Part shown: positions 33,443 to 42,214 of the stretch, piece by piece | Position numbering within the stretch: the stretch's first letter is position 1 | How the letters are laid out: each line of letters opens with the position of its first letter | Notes under the pieces: model-generated | The model's input: only the letters and a program-made list of their open reading frames with translations | What the model was told of the DNA's origin: nothing | Databases searched by the model: none | NCBI RefSeq assembly: GCF_902809865.1 | Contig: NZ_CADDWH010000001.1 | Span: forward strand, 1,798,001-1,862,000 | DNA length: 64,000 nucleotides | Reading direction: 5' to 3' | Source: Halobacillus sp. Marseille-Q1614 | GTDB taxonomy: Bacteria; Bacillota; Bacilli; Bacillales; Halobacillaceae | Program-made: the position numbers and the translations under genes

Positions 33443-34019
33443 AGGACAACCTTACAGTAAACATCATCGTTGCCAAAGCGACGCTGATAATCGTTACAAT
33501 CGAAAGCAGTAACGTCTGTGCGGAAAGTAAATAACCCCCTAACAATATAACGGCCAAATCAATGAACAAAATGACAAACCCGACATTTATTTTAAAAATG
33601 TTAGCGATCATTTGTGCGAGAAGATCCGTCCCTCCCGTGCTCGTCTGATGGCGCAGCATATACCCGATGCCGCTTCCGACTAGAATCCCGCCAATGATCG
33701 AACAGAAAACAGGCGGGATATCCAGGTGAAAGGCGCGGATTCCGCTAAAGAAGTCGATAAGAAATGAAGACATCAACAGTCCATGCAGGCTATTGTAAAA
33801 ATAAGACCGGAAATAAAACCATGCAATCGTAAAAATGGGCAAGCTTATGCAGATGATCGTAAACCCGACCTTAATGTGCCAGACATAATTGGCGATTAGA
33901 CCTAAGCCGATCACCCCCCCGTCAAGTACTTGATCCGGGATTAAAAACAGGTTGATTCCTACCGCTAAAAGTATGCTTCCCATAATAATTGCGGCTGCTT
34001 TCCTGAATAAAGTATTCAT
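33429..34019 (-). CDS. YitT-family membrane protein, probably C-terminally shortened
   Basis: Membrane protein of 196 aa with six hydrophobic helices of the YitT/YczE group (AAAIIMGSILLAVGINLFLIP, DGGVIGLGLIANYV, STGGTDLLAQMI). Most YitT proteins are about 280 aa and end in a soluble DUF2179 domain; that part is missing. The stop codon lies in a dispersed repeat (33413-33442), so an insertion may have cut the gene, although naturally short relatives such as YitE exist. MNTLFRK at 34019 is used as start (GAGGGG 7 nt upstream). Function of the family is not known. Confidence 0.8.
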   Translation of the reverse strand: MNTLFRKAAAIIMGSILLAVGINLFLIPDQVLDGGVIGLGLIANYVWHIKVGFTIICISLPIFTIAWFYFRSYFYNSLHGLLMSSFLIDFFSGIRAFHLDIPPVFCSIIGGILVGSGIGYMLRHQTSTGGTDLLAQMIANIFKINVGFVILFIDLAVILLGGYLLSAQTLLLSIVTIISVALATMMFTVRLSLSPA

Positions 34020-34087
34020 GAGCATCCCCTCAATATAAGACAAGTTTTACTTCAAATATATGAAGACATGTCCATATTAAGAATCAG

Positions 34088-34126
34088 CAAAAAAGCGCAG
34101 TTCCTATTTATAGGAAACTGCGCTTT
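34088..34126 (-). terminator. Hairpin terminator, minus strand
   Basis: Stem AAAGCGCAGTTCC / GGAAACTGCGCTTT with TTTTTT on the minus strand. The nearest upstream gene on that strand ends 190 bp away at 34314, with a repeat in between. Confidence 0.7.
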
Positions 34127-34227
34127 ATTAAAGTGATTAAGGTTAATTTTCTTAAAAGCGGGCGCCTGCTCACTTTCCTTCAGACGAACGGTCAAGCCTC
34201 CTCATGAAAACCGCACTGCGATGTCTC

Positions 34228-34264
34228 AACCGCCCTTATTTTAAGCAGGATTCTCACAGAGCCC
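34228..34264. repeat. Dispersed repeat copy C
   Basis: CAACCGCCCTTATTTTAAGC followed by AGGATTCTCACAGAGCCCC, similar to copies at 7721, 33413 and 42075. Located in the 187-bp gap after the CorC/HlyC gene. Confidence 0.5.
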
Positions 34265-34313
34265 CTTGCTTTGCCGTATAAAATCAACAAGTGCCATTCC
34301 ACGTTGCCCGAAA

Positions 34314-35618
34314 TTAAATAATGTAGCTTTGTTCGTCTTCTACCCAGACTTTAACTTTCTGAATATGGTCATCTTCAATTTTAACGACTTTAAAGTTAAA
34401 GCTGTCATGGGCAGCTACCGTGCCTTCTGTCGCATCGATATCCTGATTTAGTATCCAGCCGGATATCGTATCTACATCTTCACTTTCAAGTTCTATGTCA
34501 AAATATTCATTGATATAGGAGATCGCTGCTTTTCCATCGACAATGTAGGTTCCATCTTCGTTCTCCACTACATCCTGCTCTTCTTCTTTGTCAAATTCAT
34601 CACGGATGTCTCCGACAATCTCTTCAATGATATCTTCCGCTGTCACAATACCAGAGGTCCCGCCATACTCATCGATGAGAACAACAAGGTGGGTATTTTC
34701 GGCCTGCATCTTTACAAGAAGATCGCGGATCGGGATATTTTCAAAAACCTTGATGACAGGGTGAACGAATGGGTGAAGGCTTTCTAACGTATCCCAGTCC
34801 GTATTAAACAGCTGCTTAATATGAAGGACACCAATGATATGGTCCTTGTCTTCGTCAATGACAGGATATCTTGTATATCTCTCATTTTTCAAAAAGTCCA
34901 GCGTTTCATCGATAGGGTCATTTATATCGACAACTGCTATTTCCATCCTGGGGACCATAATTTCTTTAGCTGTTCGGTTGTCAAATTCAAAAATACGGTC
35001 CACATATTCATATTCTGACTGGTTGATTTCTCCCTTTTGATAACTTTCCGTCAGTATATGACGCAGTTCATCCTCTGAATGAACTTCATCGGATTCCTTG
35101 GCCGTCTTGTAACCAAGCATCCTGATGAGGACGTTGGCTGAACCATTTAATACCCAAATTAACGGATACATTATTTTACTATATATGATTAAAGGTCTCG
35201 ATAATAACAGGGTAATGGCTTCGGCTTTCTGTATCGCCATCGTTTTAGGAGCAAGCTCTCCTAAAACTACATGTAAAAATGTAATCACAAAAAACGCAAT
35301 TGCGAAGCTAATCGTATGGGTCAAACCAGACGGTAAATTCAGCTCTCCCAACAACGGATAGAGTAACACTTCCAGCGTCGGCTCACCCAGCCACCCCAAT
35401 CCAAGGGCTGTGATGGTAATCCCTAACTGACATGCTGAAAGATAGTAGTCTAAATTATTGGTAAGCTTGAGTGCCCTTTTAGCTCTTTTGTCACCATCAT
35501 TTGCCCGGGCTTCCATCTTGGTCTTCCTTACTTTTACAATCGCAAACTCGCTTGCAACGAAAAACGCTGTCAAAATAATTAATAGCGCGACCGCTGCAAG
35601 CTTAATCGTCGTTTCCAT
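34314..35618 (-). CDS. CNNM/CorC (HlyC)-family membrane protein
   Basis: 434-aa protein with an N-terminal DUF21 domain of three to four helices (LIILTAFFVASEFAIVKVRK, GITITALGLGWLGEP), a CBS pair (about residues 205-325: VPRMEIAVVD, RYTRYPVIDEDKDHIIGVLHI, HLVVLIDEYGGTSGIVTAEDI) and a C-terminal CorC_HlyC domain (DGTYIVDGKAAIS). The family is involved in Mg2+/Co2+ homeostasis, probably as Na+-coupled Mg2+ exporters; older databases call it hemolysin. METTIKLAA at 35618 is the preferred start, 8 nt after GAGGAGAT. Acidic stretches in the tail fit a salt-adapted organism. Confidence 0.92.
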   Translation of the reverse strand: METTIKLAAVALLIILTAFFVASEFAIVKVRKTKMEARANDGDKRAKRALKLTNNLDYYLSACQLGITITALGLGWLGEPTLEVLLYPLLGELNLPSGLTHTISFAIAFFVITFLHVVLGELAPKTMAIQKAEAITLLLSRPLIIYSKIMYPLIWVLNGSANVLIRMLGYKTAKESDEVHSEDELRHILTESYQKGEINQSEYEYVDRIFEFDNRTAKEIMVPRMEIAVVDINDPIDETLDFLKNERYTRYPVIDEDKDHIIGVLHIKQLFNTDWDTLESLHPFVHPVIKVFENIPIRDLLVKMQAENTHLVVLIDEYGGTSGIVTAEDIIEEIVGDIRDEFDKEEEQDVVENEDGTYIVDGKAAISYINEYFDIELESEDVDTISGWILNQDIDATEGTVAAHDSFNFKVVKIEDDHIQKVKVWVEDEQSYII

Positions 35619-35980
35619 GAATGCGTATCTCCTCTTTTTTAACAAATGGTATAACAATACTATTTTACATGATTTTACGGACTACTGTCTATTATTCCTA
35701 ACTTTCCCTATGATAGCCCTCTGTGCCTGTGAAATCCTTTGAATAGCTTTAGTTTAAGTCATAAAATGAGCTTTTCAAATAGGGCACACGCGCTTACACA
35801 CTCCTTTATTATACTATAAAGAATTTAGCAGCAAACACTGTTATTTTTAGAATTTTTTTAATCTTACTATTTTATATGAAATTATCTGTTCAGCTAGACC
35901 TTGTAGTCAATCTTTATGAGTGAATTTTCCTGTGAGGGGCATCCTTATTATTAGCTTACTTTTCTAAAGGAGGATCATAC
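35619..35980. other. 362-bp intergenic region
   Basis: Divergent region holding the leaders of the CorC/HlyC gene (left) and SDR gene (right). AT-rich, with promoter-like TATACTATAAAG near 35811. No reading frame, hairpin or known RNA element seen. Confidence 0.5.
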
Positions 35981-36844
35981 ATGACAAATCAAAAGAAAGA
36001 AATACAGCCAAAACAGCACCAGGACCGTCAGCCGGGGTTTGAACACGAAATGAACCCCCTCCCCCAATTTGAAGACCCTGACTATAAGGGAAGCGGCAAA
36101 CTATCAGGGAAAGTGGCCGTTATTACCGGAGGAGACAGCGGAATCGGCCGAGCGGTCAGCTTATACTTTGCCAAAGAGGGCGCCGATGTGGCCATCCTAT
36201 ACCTAGATGAACATGATGACGCCAATTTCACAAAATCTCTCGTTGAAAAAGAAGGACGAAAATGCAAGCTTCTCAGCGGCAATGTAGGGAATGCCGGATT
36301 TTGTGAAGATGCTGTCAATCAGATCATTCAGGAATTCTCCCAGATTGATATATTAGTCAACAATGCGGCGATTCAGTATCCACAGGAAGACTTTTTGAAC
36401 ATTACAAATGAGCAATTAGAGGAAACTTTTCGGGTCAACATTTTTTCATACTTCTATATGGCAAAAGCTGTCCTGACTCACTTAAAGCAGGGAAGCTCGA
36501 TTATTAATACTTCATCCATCACTGCTTATGGCGGCAATGAACAGCTGATCGACTATTCCGCTACTAAAGGAGCGATAACAACGTTTACCCGTTCTCTGGC
36601 AAAGTCGCTTGTCGGAAAAGGAATTCGAGTTAACGGCGTGGCACCCGGACCGATCTGGACGCCGCTGATTCCAGCCAGCTTTGATGCTAAGAAAACAGCG
36701 GAGTTCGGTTCTGATAACCCAATGAGCCGGCCAGGCCAGCCTAAAGAATTGGCGCCTGCCTATGTTTACTTGGCTTCAAACGATTCAAGCTACGTGACTG
36801 GGCAAATGATCCACGTAAATGGTGGAGTTATAATAAACGGCTAA
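35981..36844 (+). CDS. SDR-family oxidoreductase (YhdF/YdaD-type)
   Basis: NAD(P)-dependent short-chain dehydrogenase of 287 aa with the long N-terminal extension (QPKQHQDRQPGFEHEMNP) of the YhdF/YdaD stress group. Motifs: TGGDSGIGRAVS for cofactor, LVNNAA, active-site Ser in INTSSITAYGG, and the intact YSATK catalytic pair, then VAPGPIWTPL. B. subtilis relatives belong to the SigB general-stress regulon; no SigB promoter could be identified here. AAAGGAGG is 8 nt before the ATG. Substrate unknown. Confidence 0.92.
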   Translation: MTNQKKEIQPKQHQDRQPGFEHEMNPLPQFEDPDYKGSGKLSGKVAVITGGDSGIGRAVSLYFAKEGADVAILYLDEHDDANFTKSLVEKEGRKCKLLSGNVGNAGFCEDAVNQIIQEFSQIDILVNNAAIQYPQEDFLNITNEQLEETFRVNIFSYFYMAKAVLTHLKQGSSIINTSSITAYGGNEQLIDYSATKGAITTFTRSLAKSLVGKGIRVNGVAPGPIWTPLIPASFDAKKTAEFGSDNPMSRPGQPKELAPAYVYLASNDSSYVTGQMIHVNGGVIING

Positions 36845-36847
36845 ATT

Positions 36848-36881
36848 AAAAAGAGAAGCTCGGTACCCGGCTTCTCTTTTT
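36848..36881. terminator. Bidirectional terminator between SDR and DacB/DacF genes
   Basis: Stem AAAAGAGAAGC / GCTTCTCTTTT with ten-base loop; A- and T-runs on both sides. Confidence 0.88.
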
Positions 36882-36904
36882 AGCACGATTTGCGGCTTTG
36901 GAGC

Positions 36905-38032
36905 TTAAAGTAAAGCCAATTGCCAATAGTAAAACAGCCTGAATATCCAATGATTGGGAGAAGCTGTGGATGTTGAAGATTGTACAGAAGCCTCTTGAGC
37001 ACGATCAGCACCATTTGATTGTACCTCTTCTAATTGAAAAGTTAGAAGAGGATCTTCTCTTGTATCACTGTTTATTTCAAGGATACCATTATTCGTTATT
37101 TCTTCTTCAATGTTGTGCTCTTTAGGTTTTACAAAGTGAAGTTCCTCAGGTGTTTCATATTCCTTCCCATCGAATTTGTATACTTTATTTCCAGCGATCG
37201 AGGAAGGTTCAAAGTTATCGAAAGCATATTTAATTAACTTTTGAGTTTCTTGATAGGCAATCCTCTGTGACTCGCTTTTTAGTGTAATGACAATTACTTT
37301 AAAGTTGTCTCTCTCTGCTGATGTCGACAGCGTTGTCCCTGATTGATTAACATAGCCTGTCTTCCCGCCCGTAATATCCGTCTGATTTGGGTCAATGAGA
37401 AGCTTATGGTGGGAAATAATCTTAGTCTCCCACGCTTTGCCCTTCCAGTCGAGCTCTTTCATCCCGAAATACTCGGAAAAGGTCGGATTCTTAAGTGCAT
37501 ATCTGGTCAGGATGGCGAGGTCTTCAGCTGTGGTTTTGTGTTCAGGGTCATACAAGCCATGCGGATTTTTAAAGTGTGTATTCTTAAGCCCGACTTCCTC
37601 TCTTAAATAATCATTCAAGTCTTTTGAGAACTGCTCAACATCTCCGCTTATGTGCTCAGCAATAGCAATACCGGCGTCATTCCCGGAGTTTACTAATAAG
37701 CCCTTTACTAATTTATCAAGAGTAACTTCTTCCCCAGCTTCTAAGTATACCCTGGTCCCGTCTGCTTCTCTGGCTTTTTGGCTGACAGTCACCTTATCCT
37801 CTAAATCGGCAGTTTCTATAGCATAGATGGCTGTGGCAATTTTAGTAAGACTCGCCGGGTACATCTGTTGATCCGCATTTTTTTCATAAAGGACAGTTCC
37901 AGATGTTTCGTCGATCACGATAGCTGCCTCGCTTAATAAATTCAAAGTTTTGTCTTTTTTTTCAGCAGCTAATAGGACCGGCGGACTGCTAAGTATAATT
38001 ATGATCAGGGTAATGCTCATTTTTTTCAACAT
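36905..38032 (-). CDS. D-alanyl-D-alanine carboxypeptidase (DacB/DacF-type)
   Basis: Low-molecular-weight penicillin-binding protein, 375 aa, trimming the terminal D-Ala of peptidoglycan stem peptides outside the membrane. Signal peptide residues 1-22. Active-site motifs: SLTK in YPASLTKIATA, SGN in LVNSGNDAGIA, and KTG in GGKTGYVNQ. The C-terminal domain is followed by a hydrophobic end (WIFRLFYYWQLALL) that would hold it to the membrane. The sporulation enzymes DacB and DacF share this layout and the match cannot be decided. Single gene with AAGAGG ribosome site. Confidence 0.9.
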   Translation of the reverse strand: MLKKMSITLIIIILSSPPVLLAAEKKDKTLNLLSEAAIVIDETSGTVLYEKNADQQMYPASLTKIATAIYAIETADLEDKVTVSQKAREADGTRVYLEAGEEVTLDKLVKGLLVNSGNDAGIAIAEHISGDVEQFSKDLNDYLREEVGLKNTHFKNPHGLYDPEHKTTAEDLAILTRYALKNPTFSEYFGMKELDWKGKAWETKIISHHKLLIDPNQTDITGGKTGYVNQSGTTLSTSAERDNFKVIVITLKSESQRIAYQETQKLIKYAFDNFEPSSIAGNKVYKFDGKEYETPEELHFVKPKEHNIEEEITNNGILEINSDTREDPLLTFQLEEVQSNGADRAQEASVQSSTSTASPNHWIFRLFYYWQLALL

Positions 38033-38192
38033 TTACTTCAACCTCTTAAACTTCTCGGCTTGCTTAGCCGCATTTTTATCTGACAATATTCCTCTTTCGA
38101 GTTCCTATAAACAATATTATGAGAAAATTGTCGAATTTTGCGGTTTGTAATAAATTTTTAATATATTTGAAATATATAAGCGTTAAAATTTC

Positions 38193-38229
38193 ACAAAAAA
38201 AGAAGCCCGACTATACTGTTGGGCTTCTC
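38193..38229 (-). terminator. Terminator of csoR-copA-copZ
   Basis: Stem AGAAGCCCGAC / GTTGGGCTTCT and T-run on the minus strand, 7 bp beyond copZ. Confidence 0.9.
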
Positions 38230-38235
38230 CTCTAC

Positions 38236-38439
38236 TTATGAAACTACGTCATATCCCTGTTCTTCAATCGCATCTTTCATAACTTCTTTACTTACATCAT
38301 CACTGGCCTCAACTTCAACCTTTCCTGTTTCCAATTGAACTTTTACTTCCTGAACACCTTCGATTTCTTTTAAAGCCCCTTTTACTGCTTTTTCACAGTG
38401 TCCACAAGTCATTCCTTCTACCATTAACGTTGTTTGCAT
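38236..38439 (-). CDS. copZ: Copper chaperone CopZ
   Basis: 67-aa ferredoxin-fold metallochaperone with the metal loop GMTCGHCEKAV near residue 9-19. It carries Cu(I) to CopA and to CsoR. Acidic helices (EASDDVSKEVMKDAIEEQG) are typical. It is the last gene of the csoR-copA-copZ operon, 21 bp after copA, followed by a terminator. Confidence 0.95.
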   Translation of the reverse strand: MQTTLMVEGMTCGHCEKAVKGALKEIEGVQEVKVQLETGKVEVEASDDVSKEVMKDAIEEQGYDVVS

Positions 38440-38460
38440 ACTATTACATCCTTTCCAAAT

Positions 38461-40860
38461 TTATATTTTTGCTCTCTTTAAGCGAAGAGAGTTACTAACA
38501 ACACTTACTGAACTAAAGGCCATCGCCGCACCTGCTACCCATGGAGCTAACAATCCAATTGCCGCTACCGGAATGCCGGCTGTGTTATAAGCAAGGGCCC
38601 AGAACAGGTTCTGCCGGATATTTTTCATCGTCTTACGGCTTAACATGATGGCTTTGCTTAAGTTTTCAAGATCGCCGCCGATCAACGTCACGTCTGCAGT
38701 CTCAATCGCGACATCAGACCCTGTGCCAATCGCGATACCAATATCGGCGGTTGCGAGTGATGGGGCATCATTGATACCGTCTCCCACCATCGCGACTTTC
38801 TCTCCTTGCTGCTGGAGCACTTTTACTTTTTCAGCTTTTTCTTCAGGCAGTACTTCTGCAAAAACTCCATCAATTCCCACCTGCTTGGCAATCGCCTGAG
38901 CTGTTCGCTCATTATCGCCGGTTACCATGTAAACATTCAGTCCAAGTGCTTTTAAATCAGCAATCGCCTGCTTGGATGTTTCTTTAACCGTATCAGCGAC
39001 AGAGACGTAACCTTTCATTTCTCCGTTGATGGCAATAAGCATGGCTGTCTTTCCATTGCTTTCGAGATCTGAGATTGTCTCTTCATATCGCTCAAAAAAG
39101 ATGTTTTCGCGTCTCATCAACTTTCTCGTTCCTACGTAAACCTGATGGCCATCTACTTTCGCCTGTATGCCGTATCCCGGAATCGCTTCAAAGTCCTCCG
39201 CTTCCTTAACTTCCATATTCTGTCCGTAGGAAACAATTGCTTCTGCCAGCGGGTGCTCGGAGGCTTTTTCAGCAGCCACTAATATCGAAAGCAGTTCATC
39301 TTCGTCATGATCAAATGCAGCGAAGTCTGTAACTTCAGGCTTCCCTTTCGTAACCGTACCTGTTTTATCTAATAAAACAGTCGTTAAGCTTTGCGTTCCT
39401 TCTAAATACTCGCCGCCTTTAAAAAGGATACCCTGCTCTGCGCCTTTCCCTGTTCCTACCATAATAGACGTTGGAGTCGCAAGTCCAAGCGCACAAGGAC
39501 ACGCAATTACGAGGACTGCGATAGCGGCTTCAAGTGCTGAAGGAAGCTCGCCTGGAGATACGAAAGCAAACCAGATAATAAAAGTAAGAACGGCAATCCC
39601 TACAACAATCGGAACAAAAATGCCTGAAATCACATCGGCGGTCCGCTGAATGGGTGCTTTTGACCCTTGGGCTTCTTCCACGATTTTTACGATTCCTGAT
39701 AGAGCTGTATCTTTTCCTACTCTTTCGGCTTTTATTTGGACTGTACCATTTTTATTAATCGTTGAGCCAATAACGGGGTCGCCTTCATTTTTTTCAACAG
39801 GGATAGATTCCCCTGTAATCATCGCTTCATCCACAGACGTGGCTCCGCGAATAATACTTCCGTCGACCGGAATTTTTTCACCTGGTTTAACTATTAAAAT
39901 ATCTCCCACTTGAACTTGATCAACAGGCACTTTCACTTCTTTGCCATCACTCAGGACTATTGCTTCCTTGGCCTGTAAATTCAACATTTTGGTAAGAGCT
40001 GCCGTAGTGCGCCCCTTGGCCAGGGACTCAAACAGTTTACCCACTAAGATTAACGTTATAAGAACCGCACTTGTTTCAAAATAAAGCTCGGGCATGATCT
40101 CAGGATTCCGCTGCCAGCGAATAGCTTCTACGAGGCTGTAAAAGTAAGCGGCTGACGTTCCTAAAGCTACGAGCACATCCATGTTGGCACTTTTATTTCG
40201 CAATGCCCTGTATGCCCCGACATAGAAACGAGCTCCGATATAAAATTGAACGGGAGTCGCCAGCAGAAATTGAAACCACGGATTCATCAAGATACCCGGC
40301 ACTGGTATTCCAAGATCCCATGGCAGGTGGGCAACCATCGTATACAGTAATGGGAAAGAAAGAATGGCCGATATCCATAGCTGGCGTTTCCTTTTATTAA
40401 TCTCTTCTTCTTTATGATCCTTTTTTTCCTCGCGGTCCTGCTTGATAACCGCCTCATATCCGAGTTTCTTCACTTTTTCAATAATATCGTCGATGGAAAC
40501 CTGATCAGGCTGGTATTCAACGTATCCGGTTTCAGTTGTCAGATTCACAGTCGCATTTTCAATTCCATTCATTTTATTTAAAACCTTCTGGATCCTTGTA
40601 GAACAGGCGGAACACGTCATTCCGTGGATATCAAGCTCCACTTGTTCCTTTTGTACTCCATAGCCGAGTTTTTCTATTTTTTCAGTTATTTCACGCGGCT
40701 GAACCCGGCTTTCATCATATCTGACAGCGGCATCTTCCATTGTTAAATTCACGCTCGCTTCAACGCCGTCCATTTTATTAAGTACTTTTTCAATCCGGTT
40801 TGAGCAGGCAGAGCAAGTCATTCCAGTGATGCCGATGTGCATATTCTTTTGTCCGCTCAT
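38461..40860 (-). CDS. copA: Cu(I)-exporting P-type ATPase CopA
   Basis: P1B-1 type copper efflux pump, 799 aa. Two N-terminal heavy-metal domains with [13 protein letters not shown] and [13 protein letters not shown], eight membrane helices, TGES loop ([11 protein letters not shown]), membrane copper site [24 protein letters not shown], and [12 protein letters not shown]-terminal membrane helices carry the conserved YN and MxxSS motifs ([16 protein letters not shown]). It lies 12 bp after csoR and before copZ, so copper binding to CsoR would induce the set. Confidence 0.96.
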   Translation of the reverse strand: MSGQKNMHIGITGMTCSACSNRIEKVLNKMDGVEASVNLTMEDAAVRYDESRVQPREITEKIEKLGYGVQKEQVELDIHGMTCSACSTRIQKVLNKMNGIENATVNLTTETGYVEYQPDQVSIDDIIEKVKKLGYEAVIKQDREEKKDHKEEEINKRKRQLWISAILSFPLLYTMVAHLPWDLGIPVPGILMNPWFQFLLATPVQFYIGARFYVGAYRALRNKSANMDVLVALGTSAAYFYSLVEAIRWQRNPEIMPELYFETSAVLITLILVGKLFESLAKGRTTAALTKMLNLQAKEAIVLSDGKEVKVPVDQVQVGDILIVKPGEKIPVDGSIIRGATSVDEAMITGESIPVEKNEGDPVIGSTINKNGTVQIKAERVGKDTALSGIVKIVEEAQGSKAPIQRTADVISGIFVPIVVGIAVLTFIIWFAFVSPGELPSALEAAIAVLVIACPCALGLATPTSIMVGTGKGAEQGILFKGGEYLEGTQSLTTVLLDKTGTVTKGKPEVTDFAAFDHDEDELLSILVAAEKASEHPLAEAIVSYGQNMEVKEAEDFEAIPGYGIQAKVDGHQVYVGTRKLMRRENIFFERYEETISDLESNGKTAMLIAINGEMKGYVSVADTVKETSKQAIADLKALGLNVYMVTGDNERTAQAIAKQVGIDGVFAEVLPEEKAEKVKVLQQQGEKVAMVGDGINDAPSLATADIGIAIGTGSDVAIETADVTLIGGDLENLSKAIMLSRKTMKNIRQNLFWALAYNTAGIPVAAIGLLAPWVAGAAMAFSSVSVVSNSLRLKRAKI

Positions 40861-40872
40861 AAATACCCCTCC

Positions 40873-41193
40873 TTACTTAGAGAATTGCTGAATGACTTTC
40901 ATTAACTCATCGATGGCTTCTTCACCGTTTCCGTCTTTAATCGCACCCGCCACACAATGGTGGGTATGACGTTCAAGCAGGTTATATCCCACTTTATTTA
41001 ATGCTTTGTTAATCGCAGAAATCTGGATGAGAATATCAACACAATAGCGTTCTTCTTCCACCATCTTTTGTATCCCTCTTACCTGACCTTCAATTCGTTT
41101 TAAACGGTTAAGTACTGCATCTTTTTCTTTATTGGTTCGTGGTGTGACAGGTTTCTTATCACTGACTTCCGGCAGGATTTGATCATCAGTCAT
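40873..41193 (-). CDS. csoR: Copper-sensing repressor CsoR
   Basis: Four-helix dimeric repressor, 106 aa. The Cu(I) ligands are visible: Cys in ERYCVDILIQI and the His and Cys in LERHTHHCVAGAI. Two in-frame ATG codons are 6 nt apart; the second (41193) is at 9 nt from AGGAGG, the first at 3 nt, so the second is preferred. The operator sits between its own -35 and -10 boxes. Cu(I) binding releases DNA and induces copA and copZ. Confidence 0.95.
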   Translation of the reverse strand: MTDDQILPEVSDKKPVTPRTNKEKDAVLNRLKRIEGQVRGIQKMVEEERYCVDILIQISAINKALNKVGYNLLERHTHHCVAGAIKDGNGEEAIDELMKVIQQFSK

Positions 41194-41219
41194 GTACATA
41201 CACCTCCTATCTTTAAAAG

Positions 41220-41249
41220 ATTATACCCCGTATAGGTATATTCAGTCAA
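41220..41249 (-). promoter_or_regulatory. csoR promoter with CsoR operator in the spacer
   Basis: Minus strand TTGACT (41244-41249), 18-nt spacer, TATAAT (41220-41225). The palindrome TATACCCCGTATAGGTATA (41222-41240) fills spacer and -10, a classical steric block position. Confidence 0.8.
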
Positions 41250-41328
41250 AAGATAAATAGTTCCTATATTTAAATAAACACGCATATCACCTGATTATTT
41301 TTATGATTTCAAATGCATGTATAAATAT

Positions 41329-41347
41329 ATTACCCCATTAAGGTATA
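41329..41347. promoter_or_regulatory. Second CsoR-like operator
   Basis: ATTACCCCATTAAGGTATA repeats the 6-7-6 architecture of the csoR operator with 15 of 19 identical bases. It lies 90 bp upstream of the first and controls no evident gene. The remaining part of the gap 41194-41618 holds a terminator-like hairpin and the leader of the Asn-rich gene. Confidence 0.6.
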
Positions 41348-41374
41348 ATTACACCATTTAATCTGGAACATATA

Positions 41375-41407
41375 GAAAAAGCACAACTCCTTTGGAATTG
41401 TGCTTTT
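41375..41407. terminator. Orphan bidirectional terminator hairpin
   Basis: Stem AAAAGCACAACTCC / GGAATTGTGCTTTT with a three-base loop; no gene ends on either side. Confidence 0.6.
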
Positions 41408-41618
41408 GATCGGTTTATCCTTCACCTAACTGTTCAATTTGATTTACGATGCTTGCAACTCCAGCATGGCTGAACACAGCAGATTAGGCCTCATTAGTGA
41501 ACACCGGTTAAATCAAACGCACATTTTGTGAGAATCGTAGGAGGTTGTCTTAGCAGATTTCCATCAACTACATAAAATATAGTGTATCGCTATTTGCGAA
41601 CAAAGGGAGTGAATAAGT

Positions 41619-41933
41619 ATGGAACGCTATCGAAACAATAACGTGGGCGGTGCTTCTAACAATAGAAGACGCAACAACATTGCAGGAGTTTCTGATAATA
41701 ATAGAAGCTGCAACAATAATAACGTAGCAGGTGCTTCTTCCTGTAATGGGAATGATGTAGCAGGAGCCTCCGACAATAACTTCAGAGTACCTGTTAGATC
41801 TTATATCGACGGAGAGGATTTCTGCCGTGCGGTAAACCGCTGCTTAAGAAATGATGTAATGGGAGCCAGTAATAATAACAATAACAGAAAACGAAATAGA
41901 AGCGGCGGCAGTTTATTTGATTCCTGGTTCTAA
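41619..41933 (+). CDS. Asn-rich repeat protein of unknown function
   Basis: 104-aa low-complexity protein. About five copies of an N-N-x-(V/I)-(A/G/M)-G-(A/V)-S motif occur: NNNVGGASNN, NNIAGVSDNN, NNVAGASSCN, NDVAGASDNN and NDVMGASNNN. A non-repetitive insert VPVRSYIDGEDFCRAVNRCLR with two Cys lies between the fourth and fifth. Arg-rich spacers follow some repeats, and the end is SGGSLFDSWF. No signal peptide. AAAGGGAG is placed 9 nt before the ATG and a strong terminator follows, so it is expressed. It resembles spore or surface assembly proteins only in composition. Confidence 0.65.
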   Translation: MERYRNNNVGGASNNRRRNNIAGVSDNNRSCNNNNVAGASSCNGNDVAGASDNNFRVPVRSYIDGEDFCRAVNRCLRNDVMGASNNNNNRKRNRSGGSLFDSWF

Positions 41934-41974
41934 AATAGAAAGTGATTTATCTAATTGCAGCTAATGGGATTGAT

Positions 41975-42019
41975 GCGTGCTTTAGGTTCCACGGCTCGTG
42001 GAACCCAGCACGTTTTTTT
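41975..42019 (+). terminator. Terminator of the Asn-rich gene
   Basis: Long interrupted stem CGTGCT..GGTTCCACG / CGTGGAACC.AGCACG followed by eight T residues. Confidence 0.88.
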
Positions 42020-42074
42020 TATTATCTTTGATTACATATTAAACAGGGGAACCCGCTCGCTTTTAAGCGGACGA

Positions 42075-42115
42075 ACATCCGTCTTTTTTGCAGGATGTCT
42101 CGCAGAACCCTTACT
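42075..42115. repeat. Dispersed repeat copy D
   Basis: CCGTCTTTTTTGCAGGATGT followed by CTCGCAGAACCC, a variant of the blocks at 7721, 33413 and 34228. Confidence 0.45.
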
Positions 42116-42131
42116 TTTTTATCTAGCTGAC

Positions 42132-42169
42132 AAAAAAATTACGCGGTTCCCGTCATTAGGAACCGCGTT
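42132..42169 (-). terminator. Terminator of the exopolysaccharide operon
   Basis: Stem ACGCGGTTCC / GGGAACCGCGT with AATTTTTTT on the minus strand, 45 bp after the LCP gene. Confidence 0.82.
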
Positions 42170-42214
42170 AGTTTTCGTTCAACTCTTTAATGTACCTGCC
42201 CATCAAAGTATTCG

